A stretch of 60,162 nt of DNA from Chromera velia (Eukaryota > Sar > Chromeraceae), in contig JAHBMJ010005953.1 of the NCBI GenBank assembly GCA_018398765.1, positions 1-60,162 on the forward strand. Direction: 5' to 3'. The notes beneath the pieces are model-generated. The model searched no databases. It saw nothing but the letters and a program-made list of their open reading frames with translations, and had not been told where the DNA came from. Positions 11,640 through 23,600 of the stretch are shown here, piece after piece (position 1 is the first letter of the stretch; the number at the start of each line of letters is the position of its first letter). The position numbers were made by a program, and so were the translations under genes.

Positions 11640-11935
11640 GTGACTTTGAAAAATTTAGTTTTTAAAACATTAAAATAGATAGTTTAACCTTCAAACTAAT
11701 TGATTTTCATAATTTATTTAAGACTATTTAAGCTTAGTAAGATGTTTAAAAAATGAAATAAAAAAATATATATATAGAGTATATATTTTTTTAAAACCAT
11801 AAATTGTCTCAGACTGGTACTTATCATCGTAAATTAACGCTAAGACGAAAACACAATAAAAAATGTATCTGAATGACTCTGAATCGATCCGATTGAAGCA
11901 TTTCTTCTCATGATCATAACTGTTTTGTTTTCAAT
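11640..11935. other. AT-rich subterminal region of the TIR element
   Basis: Very AT-rich, with a TATATATATAGAGTATATAT palindromic core near 11767-11788. No coding potential was seen. The matching right-hand subterminal region (about 14930-15098) is similarly AT-rich. Confidence 0.7.
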
Positions 11936-12147
11936 TCATATGAGGCACTGCTCAACGGCGGGCATGTCAGAGGCAGGGGGGGGGGAGGGAGGGAGCATCT
12001 CAGTATATATCAAACATGCACGCCCGTAAACGCCACCTGCAGAAATACGTGCACACAAACAGAAAGTCAGTCGAATCGCCAGAATACGTATAAAAGCATG
12101 CATGTAAACATAACTTGTATCTTTAATTTGCATCAGAATGATACATA

Positions 12148-12900
12148 AAAGCAGGAAGACCGAAATTGGGAAAGCAATCGGACGGGCAGGAAGGCCGAAA
12201 TCAAATCGGGAAGGCAATCAAGCGGGCAGGAAGGCCGAAATTGGAAGGCAGTCAGGCCGCCAAGAAGACTAAAATTGGAAGGCAGGCAGGTAGGCAGAAA
12301 GAATGAACCCTGGGAGGCAGTCAGATACACAAGAAGGCCGAACTTGGGAAGACAGTCGGGCCAGCAAGAAGAACAAAATTGGGAAGGCCATCGGGCAAGC
12401 AGGATGACCGAAATTAGGAAGCGTTAGGAGGATTCTAAAACTTGGGTGGGAAGGAAGGCCGAAATAGGGAAGGCAATCAGGCAGGCAGGAAAGCCGAAAT
12501 TGGGAAGGCAACCGGATAAGCAGGAAGGCCGAAATTGCGAAGTCAGTCAGGCAGACAGAAAGGCCGAAATTTGGAAAGCATTGAAGCAGACAGAAAGACT
12601 GAAATTTGGAGGGCAGTCAGGCAGGCAAGAAGGCTAAAATCGGAAAGCAGTCAGCATGGCAGGAATGCAAAACTCTGGAAGGCAGTCAGGCAGGCAAGAA
12701 GGCCGAAATTGGGAAGGCAATCGGGCAGGCAGGAAGACCAAAATTGGGAGTGCGGCGAAGGCCGAAATTAGGAAGGCAATAGGGCGGGCGGAAAGGCTAA
12801 AATTGGGAAGGCATTTAGCCAGACAGAAATGCCAAAAGCTGGAGGGCAGTCAAGCAGGCAAGAAGGGCGAAATTTCGGAGGCAGTCAGGCAGGTAGAAAA
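12148..12900. repeat. 35-bp minisatellite inside the TIR element
   Basis: About 20 diverged copies of a 35-bp unit containing GGAAGGCCGAAATTGGGAAGG and GCAGTCAGGCAGGCA. The unit period was counted directly between 12463 and 12640. Units keep the 35-bp spacing while varying internally. ORFs crossing it repeat GRQEGRNWE-like peptides but shift frame every unit, so they are not evidence of a gene. Confidence 0.9.
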
Positions 12901-13260
12901 AAACATAGGCTCGGCACGTAGGGGCGCTGCTCCCTTTCGCAGTCTGAAGACTGCGGCCTTAACGAAAATGCAAAGACCTACCTCTGGAGGAGTTAAGGAA
13001 GGAGTGGGAGCTAAAATAAGCATCTCCTGGAGGAGACCCACGACCTGCAAAGAGCAGAGGAGGGGGGCAAGGGTGAACAACACATGCAAAGGGAGACGGC
13101 AGTTTTGTGCCTTGCCGAGGGCAGACCGGTCAGTCATTCAAAAACCACAATGGCCAGGTTACAGCCATACAAGAACACTCACAGACATCGTACAAAGCCT
13201 TCTGTATGTACCAAGAAGGCTCATCTCTGCAAACAAGATTTTTTTAATTCCCTCACTGGG

Positions 13261-13487
13261 AGGGGGGGATGGACCCTCTCGTAAGGGTACGAAGCGGGCC
13301 AATTTGGTACCCCTGGTAGAGGGGGGAGGTCCGACCTGCTCTGTAGGTTTGTGTCCAGAATGTGTTTAGAAAACACTCCTAAACATATTCTGGACGCAAA
13401 CCTGCAGAGCAGGTCGGACCTCCCCCCTCCACCAGGGGTACCAAATTGGCCCGCTTCGTACCCCTGCGAGAGGGTCCACCCCCCCCT
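13261..13487. repeat. large hairpin: 109-bp inverted arms, 9-bp loop
   Basis: Arms 13261-13369 and 13379-13487 are inverted copies separated by AAAACACTC. They differ at seven positions and every difference is a transition. The arms contain GGTACGAAGCGGGCCAATTT and GGTCCGACCTGCTCTG. A transcript of either strand would fold into a very long stem. The arms could be the ends of two small elements inserted tail to tail, or a foldback element within the larger one. Confidence 0.9.
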
Positions 13488-14930
13488 GTTGCTAGTGGAA
13501 CGATACAAAACGAACTGACCTGATTGAGCGATCCAAACTGGTACGGCAACCCTTTTAGTTGTTGTACAACTCCTTTGCACCAAAGCAACCACTCCCACGA
13601 GCAACCAGAGGTGTCCAGCCAACACAGATACCGGAGGGGGAAAAAACTCCGGAATCTGTAACCTCTCCAAAAATAAGGTTCTGGAATAAAAAGCTGAACA
13701 CGATTTTGTTGTTGTCAAGCCTTCCAATACAATCCAATGGAATGCTTGACAACGAGATTTTGTGGATAGAGGCCCATTCTGTTGACCCGACTTTCTGAGT
13801 GGAGGAGAACTTTCTGAAGACCTGACTGAGAATTTTTCAGATCAGCATTTTGAATCAAATTTTTGATGGGTCAGCGCGCAGCCGGGAAGTGCTTTTTGGC
13901 CTTGGTGGCCGGCCGGGCCCTGGCCCGCAATGCGTAGCTTGCCTTCTGGGGCCGTTACATGGTTGGCCGATCTAAAATCGGCTCCCAAAATCGGCTTTCC
14001 GTCGAATGTTTCAAGTCAATCAAAGCACGACCTAGTGCCGCCTCTTTCCCATCACACAGACTTGCTCTCCAGCAATGAAAGTAGGCTTTATCGAAAACCC
14101 AGAGGATTGGCTTCTTTGCTTTTTCTCAGGTTTATGACATTCACTCTACTGGTTGCCCTGAGAGGGCAATTTCGATCTTCCATCACGAAGGGCATGCACG
14201 GCCCGTCTTCACGCAAAGGGGCCTACGAAGTTGCCTCAGTAAAGCTTCTATTGAATCCCTTCCATGTGTACGCTCTAACAAGCTCTAGATGAGGAGCTGG
14301 AAAGGCTTTCTGGATGAGGAGGCCAGCTCTGGGTGGCCAGAAGGTGAGCCATTTTATGAATTTTTGCATATCTGTGCTGTAGGTCAGACTGAGCCTTTCT
14401 CGGAGGACCGTTTGTCGGTGCTTGGGTTTCGTGAAGAAGCATTTAATTTATAGCTGGTAATCTTGGGTAATCTGAAGTTATGGAAGTGAGGCGCAGCTCT
14501 TGTTTGCATAAGAATTTGGAGGTAGGGCTCTTGGGTGGACTAAGACCTAGTGGCCAGTGCCGGGCCTCACCCAGAAAAAACAAGAACGCTATGATGGCTG
14601 GTCGTGGGCAAGGCCCTCTAGCTAGAGGCCATGGATCAATCAGGCTTTCAGAAGCTAAGCATTTACCTCTTGTACGGTCATAGTGCTCAACATTTGTTTG
14701 GTTGAACTACTTTCTGTGGGTGTCAAATCGGCAGATCTGTTTGCGGACATTCATTTTTACCTTTCATGGGGGTTGCCCGCTGTGTGCTCCCTCCTTACAT
14801 CAGTGTGCGGATTCGGCGTATTCCATTAAAAGTAAAAGTCAGCTTGTTTGTGCATTACACTGCGTATTGTCACATGCTTGCAGAGTTTGCAATCATTCTC
14901 CGACATATTAACATACTATAACTCTTTCAC
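13488..14930. other. right-hand interior of the TIR element
   Basis: The longest frame is 13930-14292 on the plus strand (about 120 codons), with no recognised domain. Several short GC-rich palindromes occur, such as GGTGGCCGGCCGGGCCCTGGCC near 13900. No transposase signature was found. Confidence 0.5.
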
Positions 14931-15145
14931 CTCACTCACGTGCAACAATTTCCAACATACACACCACAAACCCATTAAACCTTATCTTTAAAAGTTATTC
15001 ATACTTTCATGCAGGTAAGAAACAATAAATAAAATCATTTTAAGTGTTTTAAAGACTTAGTTTTTTATATAAAATTTAGTGTGATATATAAAAAATTAAA
15101 AGTCACTTTCTAGTATAAAAGTTTCAATTATCAGTACAGTCAGTT

Positions 15146-18100
15146 AGACAGAGGAGAGCGTCAGTCTCTCCCTCCATTCGGAATTTATTCTGTCACAGCA
15201 GACAGAGGAGAGCAGCAGTCTCTTCCTCCATCCCGTTCTGTTGCAAGAGACAGAGAAGAGCAATTTCCTCTCCCCCCTTTCAGTTTGTAGTTGCACACGG
15301 AGGAGGGCAACATTCCTCTTCCTCCTTTTCGTTCTGTGACAGCAGACAGAGGAGAGTGGCAGTCTCTCCCTCCATCCTATTCTATCATAGCAGACAGAGG
15401 AGAGCAGCATCCTCTCCGTCCATCCGGTTCTGTTACAGCAGGCAGAGGTGAGCAGCATCCTCTCCATCCATCCTGGTCTATCACAGCAGACAGAGGAGAG
15501 CGGCAGTCTCTCCCTCCTTTCAGTTTGTTGCAACAGACCAAGAAGAGTGCCAGTCTCTCCCCCTTTCCACTTCTGTCGCAAGAGACAGAGGAGAACAACA
15601 TCTTCTGCCTCCTTCCAGTTTATGGTTGCATACGAAGGAGAGCCATATCCTCTTCCTCCTTTCCGTTCTATCTCAGCAGACAGAGGAGAGCGGCAGTCTC
15701 TCCCTCTTTCCGGTTCAGAATCTGTCACAGCAGGCAGAGGAGAGCGGCAGTCTCTCCCCTCTTCCACTCCTATCGCAAGAGACAGAGGAGAGCAACATCC
15801 TCTGCCTCCTTCCAGTTAGTCGTTGCACACGGAGGAGAGCAACATTCCTCTTCTTCCTTTCCGTTCTGTCACAGTAGACAGAGGAGAGCGGCAGTCTCTC
15901 CCTTCTTCCGGTTCTCTCACAGCAGGCAGAGAAGAGCGGCAGTCTCTCCCCCCTTCCGCTTTTGTCGCAACAGACAGAGGAGACTAACATCCTCTACCTC
16001 CTTCTAGTTTGTTGTTGCACACGGAAAAGAGCAACATCCTTTTCCTCCTTTCCGTTCTGTCACAGCAGACAGAGGAGAATGGCAGTCTGTTCCTCCATTT
16101 CGTTCAGTCACAATAGAGAGAGGAGAGCGGCAGCCTCTCCGGGACCCTCTTTTCAGTTTTGGCGTTGCACACAGAGGCTAGCAACATTCCTCTTCCTCAT
16201 TTCTGTTCTGTCACAGCAGACAGAGGAGTCTCTCAGAGCGGCAGTCTCTCCCTCCTTCAATTCCTTCTTTAGATATCTGTCGATGAAGATGGAAGAAGGC
16301 AGCAGTCTGTGCTTCTATCCCATTCTGTGGAGGAAAACAAAGGAGAACAGTAGTCTCTGCCTCCACCCTAACGTGTCACGGTAGACAGAGGAGAACGACA
16401 GTTCTCCTTCAGTTTTGTTCTGTCATTGCAGACAGAGGAGAGCGGTGGTCTTTCCCTCAGTTCCATTCTGTCCGAAAGATAGTAGAGAGCAGGACTCTCT
16501 CCTTCAGACTGAGTTCCGTTTGGTCTTTGGGAAACAAAAGATAACAACATTCTCTCCCTCCTTTCTATTCTGTCTGTAAAGATAGAAGAGAGCAACAGTC
16601 TCAGAGTCTCCCTCAGTAACTGTTCTGGTTTGTCTGTGATTTAGTCAGAAAACAGAGGAGAGCAGCACTCCCCCCTTCCATCCCGTTTTGTCAAGGACGA
16701 CATGCACAAGAGAATAGAGGAGAGCAACAGTCTCAGAGTCCGCCTCCTCTCAGTTCTGTGGAGGAAGATAGAGAAGAGCAGCAGTCTCGGTTTCTATCCC
16801 GTTCAGTCGTAGGAGACAGAAGAGAGCAACATTCTCTCCGTCCTTTCAGCTCCGTCGAGGGAGACGGAGGAGAGCAACATTCTCTCTCCCCTTTCAGTTC
16901 TGTTCTATGTTTTGTTAAAGAAGACAGAGGAAGGCAGCAGTCTCTGCCTCCCACTCCGTCCCATCGAGAAAGACAGAGGAGTCTCAAAGCATGAAGAAGT
17001 CATATCAGAAGGCTCTCCCTCCTTTCAGCTAGCCTTTTAGTTCAGAACTGTCGAAGAAGGGGGAACAGAGCAGCGATCGATCTGCTCCAACTGTCAGCCT
17101 GAGATCTGTCGATACAGACAGAGAAGAGCATCAGTCGCCCACTCCGACCAGGTCTGTCAACACAGACAGAGGAGCCTGAAAACATACAGCAGTCGCTTCT
17201 TCCTCAGAAAGTCTCGGTCCGGTCGAAGTAGACAGAGGAAAGCAACAGTCTCTCCTGTCGTTCAGTTCTGTCTGTGAAGACAGAAGAAAACGGAAGTCTC
17301 TCCCTCAGTTCCGTTCTATCCGTAAAGACCGCAGAGAGCAGGACTGAGTCTCATTAAACAGATCTCCTCAATCTGTCTGTAAAGACAGCAGAGAGCAGCA
17401 TGCTCCTCCTCAGTTTGAAGATTTGTTCTGTCTATAAAGATAGAAGAGAACAACGGTCTCATGGGCAGGCGAACTTCCCTCTTCTCATTTCTGTCAGTGA
17501 AAATAGAGGAGAGCATCATTAAATTTTTCTGTCAACGTCGATTTCTGCCGACGAAGGCAGACGCGAGCATCAATGTCTCCCTCCATTCAGGTCTATCAAC
17601 GTAGACAGAAGAAAACAGTGTGTACTACTGTAGTCTTCCCTTATGCAGACTGGGCCTCACTAACAGTTACTGTTACGTTCTATCGGCGAAAACAGAAGAG
17701 AGCCACAGTCTTTCCCTCACTTCCGCTCCGCCTCTGAAGAAAGAAGCGAGCAAGAGTCTCTTCCTCAGCTTGGTCATTCTCTGAAGGCAGACGAGGGCAG
17801 CAGACTGAGTCTCTCACTCAGTTCTAAGGCTTTCTGTGACAGTCGGTGAAGACAAAAACGAACAGCACTCTCTCTCCCAGTTTCGGTCGGTCTGTGAAGC
17901 CAGATCCCCTTTAGTTCCGTTCTGTTTCTTGAAAGTTTTAACAGAAGCGGACACTGTCAGGAGTTAGCAGCAGTCTCTCCCTCTGACACAGTTTCGTTCG
18001 GTCTCTCAAGACAGAAGAGGGCAACAATCTATCTCTCAGTCCCGTTTAGCGCGTCGTTCAGTCTCTGAAGACAGAAGCGGACAGAAGATAACAGCGGTTT

Positions 18101-18950
18101 CTCCTCCTGACTGGGTTTTGTTCTGTTTCTCAAGACAGAAGAGAACACTGCTGCTGCAGCAGTCCCTCTCGGTCCCTCTCTCAGTTCTGTTTAGTCTGTG
18201 AAGACGAAAAAGAACACTAGAAAGAACGGCTGACCTAAACAGTCCCTCCCTGAGCTCTGTTCTGTAGATAAAGACAGAAGAGGGCAGCAAGAAATTCTAA
18301 TTCTCTTTCAGATGAGCTTCTCCTTCAAGTTGCACTTGAAGGTTCTGGCAATGAAGACAGAGGAGTCTCAGAGTAGCACTCCCTTTCCGCGTCAAGTTCC
18401 GCCGATGAAGGCTGGCGAGAGCGGCAGGGTCTGAGGCCTCTCTCCAAGGGCATTCAAACAGGAGAGATTCTGAACAGAACTCTTATTTCCTGCTCCTCCT
18501 ACTCGATCTATTCAAGCGTGGCCGACAGAGTCTGACGCTAAGGAGAGTGTTACAAATACACGTTTCTTCTTCCATTCCTATCTGTCGAGTGAGACAGAAG
18601 AGAAGTTCAACACTGTTAACAGTCTCTCATAATTGCATTCAGTCTGTCATTCTAGACAAAGGCTAGAGACACTGACAGAGGAGAGCAATAGCTGCCTATA
18701 GCTACTTCATCCTCCATTTGGTCGATGAAGATAGAAGAGGACAGCAATTGTCCCGCCCTTTACGTCTGTTGAGGCACTTGGAGGTCCTTTAGAGAGAAAC
18801 ATTCTCTCCCTCCAGTCAGGTCAGAGACTTTATCGAGGAAGATTTACGTAGAGGAGGATAACGCGCCTTCCTTTCGTTCAGGTCTGTTGATAAAAACAGA
18901 AAAGAACATCCTACGTACTTCTCAGAAGCTCTGCAGGGATTCCGTTCGCC
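15146..18950. repeat. 48-bp minisatellite, right segment
   Basis: This continues the array interrupted by the TIR element, starting with AGACAGAGGAGAGCG. It is regular to about 16.2 kb. Beyond that the units become longer and more diverged, with cores such as GAAGACAGAGGAGAGCAGCAGTCTC, fading out near 18.95 kb. The decay gradient away from the regular centre is visible by eye. Confidence 0.85.
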
Positions 18951-19263
18951 TATGCAGGCAGAAACCCAGGAAGAGTTAGGTAGATAACAGTTTTGATCAA
19001 ATACAATCAATTAAAGTAGACACTATTACACTATCTCTCAAGAGAGCACCATTACATCCCATATATTTTTTGGAACAATACGGTTTAAGCGTTCTTAAAC
19101 GCTATGGTCTATATACTAGACTTTTGAGGCTGTTCTGTAGTAGTCCCAGACTGTATATGGGCCAGACTCGTTCTCTTGCTAGACGCCAGTGCCATACATT
19201 GAGCCCCTTTACCCCCAGAGACTTTTTGCAGGTATATAGAGGCCTCGTCGATAGTGAGTATTT

Positions 19264-19460
19264 GGGGGGTTATGGTTCAAGTCGTTCGAATATATAAGCG
19301 TATCACAAAATGATCCGCATTATATTGGTCTGACTAGTCCTGCTTGTATGCTAGTGAGCCTCAAATGGCTCCCGAGCCGCAATCACCACATCCGACAGCA
19401 AGGACCTCCGATATACCCAAGCCTAGCAGCTATCTATGATATAGCAGCCTACGAAGAATG
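19264..19460. repeat. 197-bp dispersed repeat, copy A1
   Basis: This matches 19873-20070 at about 90 percent over the whole length. It contains GGTTCAAGTCG, which looks like a tRNA B-box, then TATATAAGCGTATCACAAAATGATC and a GCAGCTATC...GATATAGCAGC stem. It abuts repeat B2 at 19461 with no gap. Confidence 0.8.
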
Positions 19461-19740
19461 AGTTGGCGTTAGCAGGCTCCGCGTGCGAAAGCTGGTGTTC
19501 CTCATCAAGCTCAGCAAATCGGCTGATTCCGCGGGCTTAGGGCCCAAAGACCGGTCCAGCCCGAATTTATCCCGACGCGGCTTCAAAAAGCGGCGAGACG
19601 GGAATAAATTTGACCTCTCGACTGACCAATTCAATTAAAAGCTGGAGAAAGCAGTTAAGTTGTACTTAACTAGCCAAGAACTCTACCTCTCGCTCTCATC
19701 GCGACGGACTCGATTCTTAAATCGAGATCCTTTTTTGTTT
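19461..19740. repeat. 280-bp dispersed repeat, copy B2
   Basis: Second copy of the 8691-8970 repeat in the same orientation. The terminal hairpin is perfect here (CTCGATTCTTAAATCGAG). In B1 one base is changed so that a G-T wobble replaces a G-C pair. Both are followed by ATCC and TTTTTT. Confidence 0.8.
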
Positions 19741-19872
19741 GCCCTCCCTCCCACCTCTTTTCCCCCTTTTTAGTCGTGGGCAGCCACACATATACCCCAC
19801 TCACCCATCTGGCAGACTAGATCTGTCCGTACGGGTTGATCGCGGTGGTGGTGTTAGCTACGACTTTCTTAT

Positions 19873-20070
19873 GGGGGGTTACGGTTCAAGTCGTCCGAAT
19901 ATATAAGCGTATCACAAAATGATCTACGTTATATCGGTCTAACTAGTCCCGCTTGCGTACTAGTGAGCCTCAAATGGCTCCCGAGCCGCAGTCACTACAT
20001 CCGACAGCAAGGGCCTCCGATATACCTGAGCCTAGCAGCTATCTGCGATATAGCAGCCTGCGAGGAACGG
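19873..20070. repeat. 197-bp dispersed repeat, copy A2
   Basis: Direct copy of A1 about 600 bp downstream, so the order is A1-B2-spacer-A2. It ends at a poly-G run near 20070. Confidence 0.8.
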
Positions 20071-20628
20071 GGGGGGGGGTCGGCGCGAGGCTGGCCGGCG
20101 TGCGTCAATCGTGCAGTTCTCATTTTTCTTGCTTTCCGGGGCCGTTCGCAAGCTTGCTTGCGTCAGATTGGATGCCGTTCGTGGGGTGCGGTCGGTCTCG
20201 GAGACGGATTGGAGACGGCGCAAACTCATGGCTCGGTTTTCCCCGCCTCTGAAATCCTTTGAATGCCTCTGTCAGACATCACAATCTCTAACACTCATCT
20301 TTCTGGCTTTCTCTTTGCAGCTGCACACTGCACCACGTTGTGATTCGGGGCGGTGATCCACGTCCGAACGCTGGCTAGGCCACCGCTTCTGCATTCCTTC
20401 GACATACATCTCTACGAGACGTTCAAAAACGCCTCTCTTCAAGGCTGATGGTGTTTGTGTGAATACGCTTGTGTGTGAGTCATTCTTTTCAGAGGCCAGA
20501 GGAGCAAGGGATTTTGCGGAAAGGCCGATAGTTGCGGAGCTTTCTTGTCCAGAGATCCGTGAGAGGGCGTCTTGAAGTTCGACGATAAGAAAGAAGCCTC
20601 AAGAGTTCCAGTGTGCATTGCGTGAAGG
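20071..20628. other. upstream region of the EI24-like gene
   Basis: This stretch lies before the start codon at 20629. It includes a CAG acceptor-like site near 20320, followed by an open segment reading CTLHHVVIRGGDPRPNAG and then TAG (20323-20378). That is a degenerate 2A-like tail discussed in the findings. No other coding signal was seen; it probably holds the promoter and 5' UTR. Confidence 0.5.
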
Positions 20629-23600
20629 ATGCCCCTGAGGGTTGCGAAGTACCCATTTCTGGGTATCACCTTCACGCTGCATCATCGTGAGCTCTGGCTG
20701 AAGTTTGCTATTTTGCTGTTGATAGGTGAGTTCTGCATGTGAGATGGAGGAAGTCGGCGGTCCCGAGGGGGGTCGGAGATGTCGGAGATCGCTAATCTAA
20801 TGGGACGAAAAAAGAGAAAGGGGAACAGAAAGGAAGATGAGAGGAAGTTGTGACAGCTAGTAGTTTTTAAGTTTTCCGTTCTTGACTCCTTGGTTTCCTT
20901 TATCAATCCGTTGCTCAGACACCGAATCGCAGACGTAGACGCAGAAGGAAGGAAGATTTGCGCACAGGAGTGTACAAGCATGCAAGCATGCAGACACACG
21001 GACAAGCAGACAGGCAGGCTGGGGGATTATCTTTCCTTTCCTTGACTCTTGTTCAAAACGGGCAGACTAGACAGACCGCCGGACAGACAGACTAATTGAC
21101 AGATAGACATACTATATTTTCTTTCTTTTTTTTGCTTTCGTTCTCTTGACTCATGTTTGTCAAAATGGACAGGCCAGACAGGGAGGCAGGCAGGCAGGGA
21201 CGCAGGATGACAAGGGCAGATGGGGATTCCGAAAATCCCAGAGGGAGTCAGATACATGAGAACGAGGAGGAACAAGGCAAGAAAGAGAAAAGATAGCAAC
21301 GCTGGCACAGGCGGAAAAAGCGCGTTTGCATGTATGCAGCGAACCTACTTCTCTCACCGAGACAGGAGGTCATGAATGAGACGTATGAGTGAACCCTTTT
21401 GTCTGTGTTGAATATCAACTGCAGTCCTTCGGTGGTCGCATACATTCCTTTTGACTCTGTTTTGCTTCCATTTCTGGTGTCGCTGCAGCTTTAGCTGCCG
21501 TGATTGCTGCGGACTTCGCGACTTTTTTGAGTTCTCTGCTGAAGTCGCTGGATGACAAGGAGCACGGGTCGTTCATCAGCACCCTCCCTGCGTCGTTTCT
21601 GACGGGTCTGAAGATGATCTTCCTTGCTTTACAGTCGGGTCTTGCCCTGATTGTCCTTTCGATTATTTTCTTTCGTTTGTTTCTGGGGGGATTCTTTGAC
21701 GACGTGTTCAGGATCCGGGGTCTTGCTGATGGTCTGGTTGACGATAACCCCCGGAAGCTTTCTATGGGAGAACGGGTCGTGTGTATGGTCTGGTTGATGG
21801 TCATTCAATTAGCGACTTTTCTTCTTTTAATTCCCCTCAACGTTCTCCCAGTGGTCGGGACTCTAATCTGGTTGGGGATCCTGGGGTTTGAGTTTGCGTG
21901 GGGATTCCATCAATACTACTTCTCTCTTTGTGGCCTCCACTTTGAACAACAGTGGAAGGTCGTGTACGCCAATTTGTGGGACTACGCCGTGTTTGGGGGA
22001 GTGTGCTTGCTACTGAATTTGGTTCCTTTCTTCAACGTTTTTCTTATTCAGACGTCCATAGTTGGGGCGGCGGTTTGGGCAGCCGACATCGAGGAGGAGC
22101 GGCTGAATACAGAGGGGTTTCGGCATACGGTTGTGGACGTGGATTTCGAGAATGGGCCCAGCACTTCTTTGTATTATGAGATGCCAGAGCATTCTCGAGG
22201 AGAAAGAGGGGGTGAGCACCCAGCAAGGGGAGTAGGGGGTGACATACAAGAAATGCAAGAGGGAATGCCGATTGTTGACAGAGAGCATCAGGGGGCTGGT
22301 GGAGGAGAGGGCCCAGATCTGCCTCCCTCGGCACCCCCATTGCCTTCTGCAGGTGCGTCCCCGATGGATGTGTTTGTCGCCTTTTGGGTTTTCGATCTGC
22401 CTGCCTGGCCACGCAGTTCTCTCAGCTCTCCTTTTCGTTGGTTCGAGTCGAGGCTGCAGTTCCCTTTCTTTCGGAGTGTCACCATCCGAAGAAGAAGCGT
22501 CATCCGGCTGTCACCACCATTCGAAGGTGAAAGCACGGAGCCGTGACAGTATTGACAGTTGTGACACCTTTTTCCAAAACTTTTTTTTTCTATACAGCCC
22601 CTCTCTTTTTTTCTCTACATACTTTTTCTAAAAAGGTGTCACAAGTGTCACGGGCCCCGGCTTTAACCTTTTTGGGTGGGTGACACTTCGGTTCGAAGAC
22701 TGTCACCCGCGGTTGGAAGTGTCACCCACCCTCTCTCAGCGTGTGTGTCCGGCCTCTTTACTGATTTTCTGCCTTCCCCAGTCTCGATCGCGTGTCTTGT
22801 GGACCGATGCGGTAGGACGGACCCTTCGTCCCTGCCCTCCTTCTCCCCTCCCCCATCCTTCCGCTCGCGCCCCCTCTTTCCACCTTCTCTATCTGCTCTC
22901 TCCCTTTTTCCCCCACCCTCTTGCGATCCCTCCCGGATTGCTCATGTTCCCTTCACCCCCTTTTCCGTTCTCTGTGGTCCTGGGTTGTCTTCTTTCTCCC
23001 TGGTCCTTTTCGCTCTTTCTCCTGCCCTCGTTCTCCGAACCTGCCTTCGATCCAGCATCCTAAGTAAATCTCCCTACTTCCTCCTGCCTGTCTCGCCTCA
23101 CACGGGCATGAGCCTCGATCGAGGCGTCGATCGTCCTAGAGGGGATTCTCTCTTCTCCTTCAGCCTCGCTGTCTCTCTCTGCCTATGCGTCTGTCCGTCG
23201 GTCTGCGTTTTCTGTCGTGCTGTCCTTTTCTCCTCTCCTCTCCATCCCCTTTCATGTGCGTGCCCACGGCATTCCGTTGGTCCTCTCTTGAAGCGTCCCC
23301 CGCCCCCATCTTCTTTTTCTTTTCCTTTTTTCGGGCTCTTTGCAGGTCCCTGCGGGCTCCTATTCATTTTCTGTCCTTTTCCTTTCCTGTCTTCACGATC
23401 CACTGCCCCAGGATACGTTCCTCTGTCTGTGTGTGCAGAGCGGTCCAGAAGCCTTGTGTTCTGCAAAATCATTTGTTGTCCCACTCGATGACTGCAGAGC
23501 ACGCGGCTGGGAGGAGCTGGGTTCGAGACTTGACTGAAGAGGGAATTGAGCCGAACCCTGGGCCTGGGAGGGGGGAAGGGGGGCAGGCGGCAGCAGCTGC

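Larger units (their letters stand above)
11601..15145. mobile_element. 3,545-bp TIR element inserted in the minisatellite
   Basis: The ends are near-perfect 47-bp inverted repeats. The left end is 11601-11647, beginning AACTGACTGTACTGA, and the right end is 15099-15145. They differ at three positions, all transitions. The element is flanked by AGAC on both sides. Its interior holds AT-rich subterminal DNA, a 35-bp minisatellite, a long hairpin and several short ORFs, the longest about 237 codons across the minisatellite. I see no transposase motif such as a DDE/D triad in context, so it is probably non-autonomous or decayed. The 4-bp duplication limits the possible superfamilies (for example Sola or Academ types), but I cannot assign one. 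Confidence 0.85.

Noticed and set aside
9940-18950. CRISPR-like regular repeats
   Set aside because: The units are contiguous and diverged, without unique spacers, and the genome is eukaryotic. It is a minisatellite.
22676-23491. 271-codon plus-strand ORF in EI24 intron 2
   Set aside because: Composition is Ser/Pro/Phe/Leu from a pyrimidine-rich intron, and it is bypassed by in-phase splicing of flanking exons.
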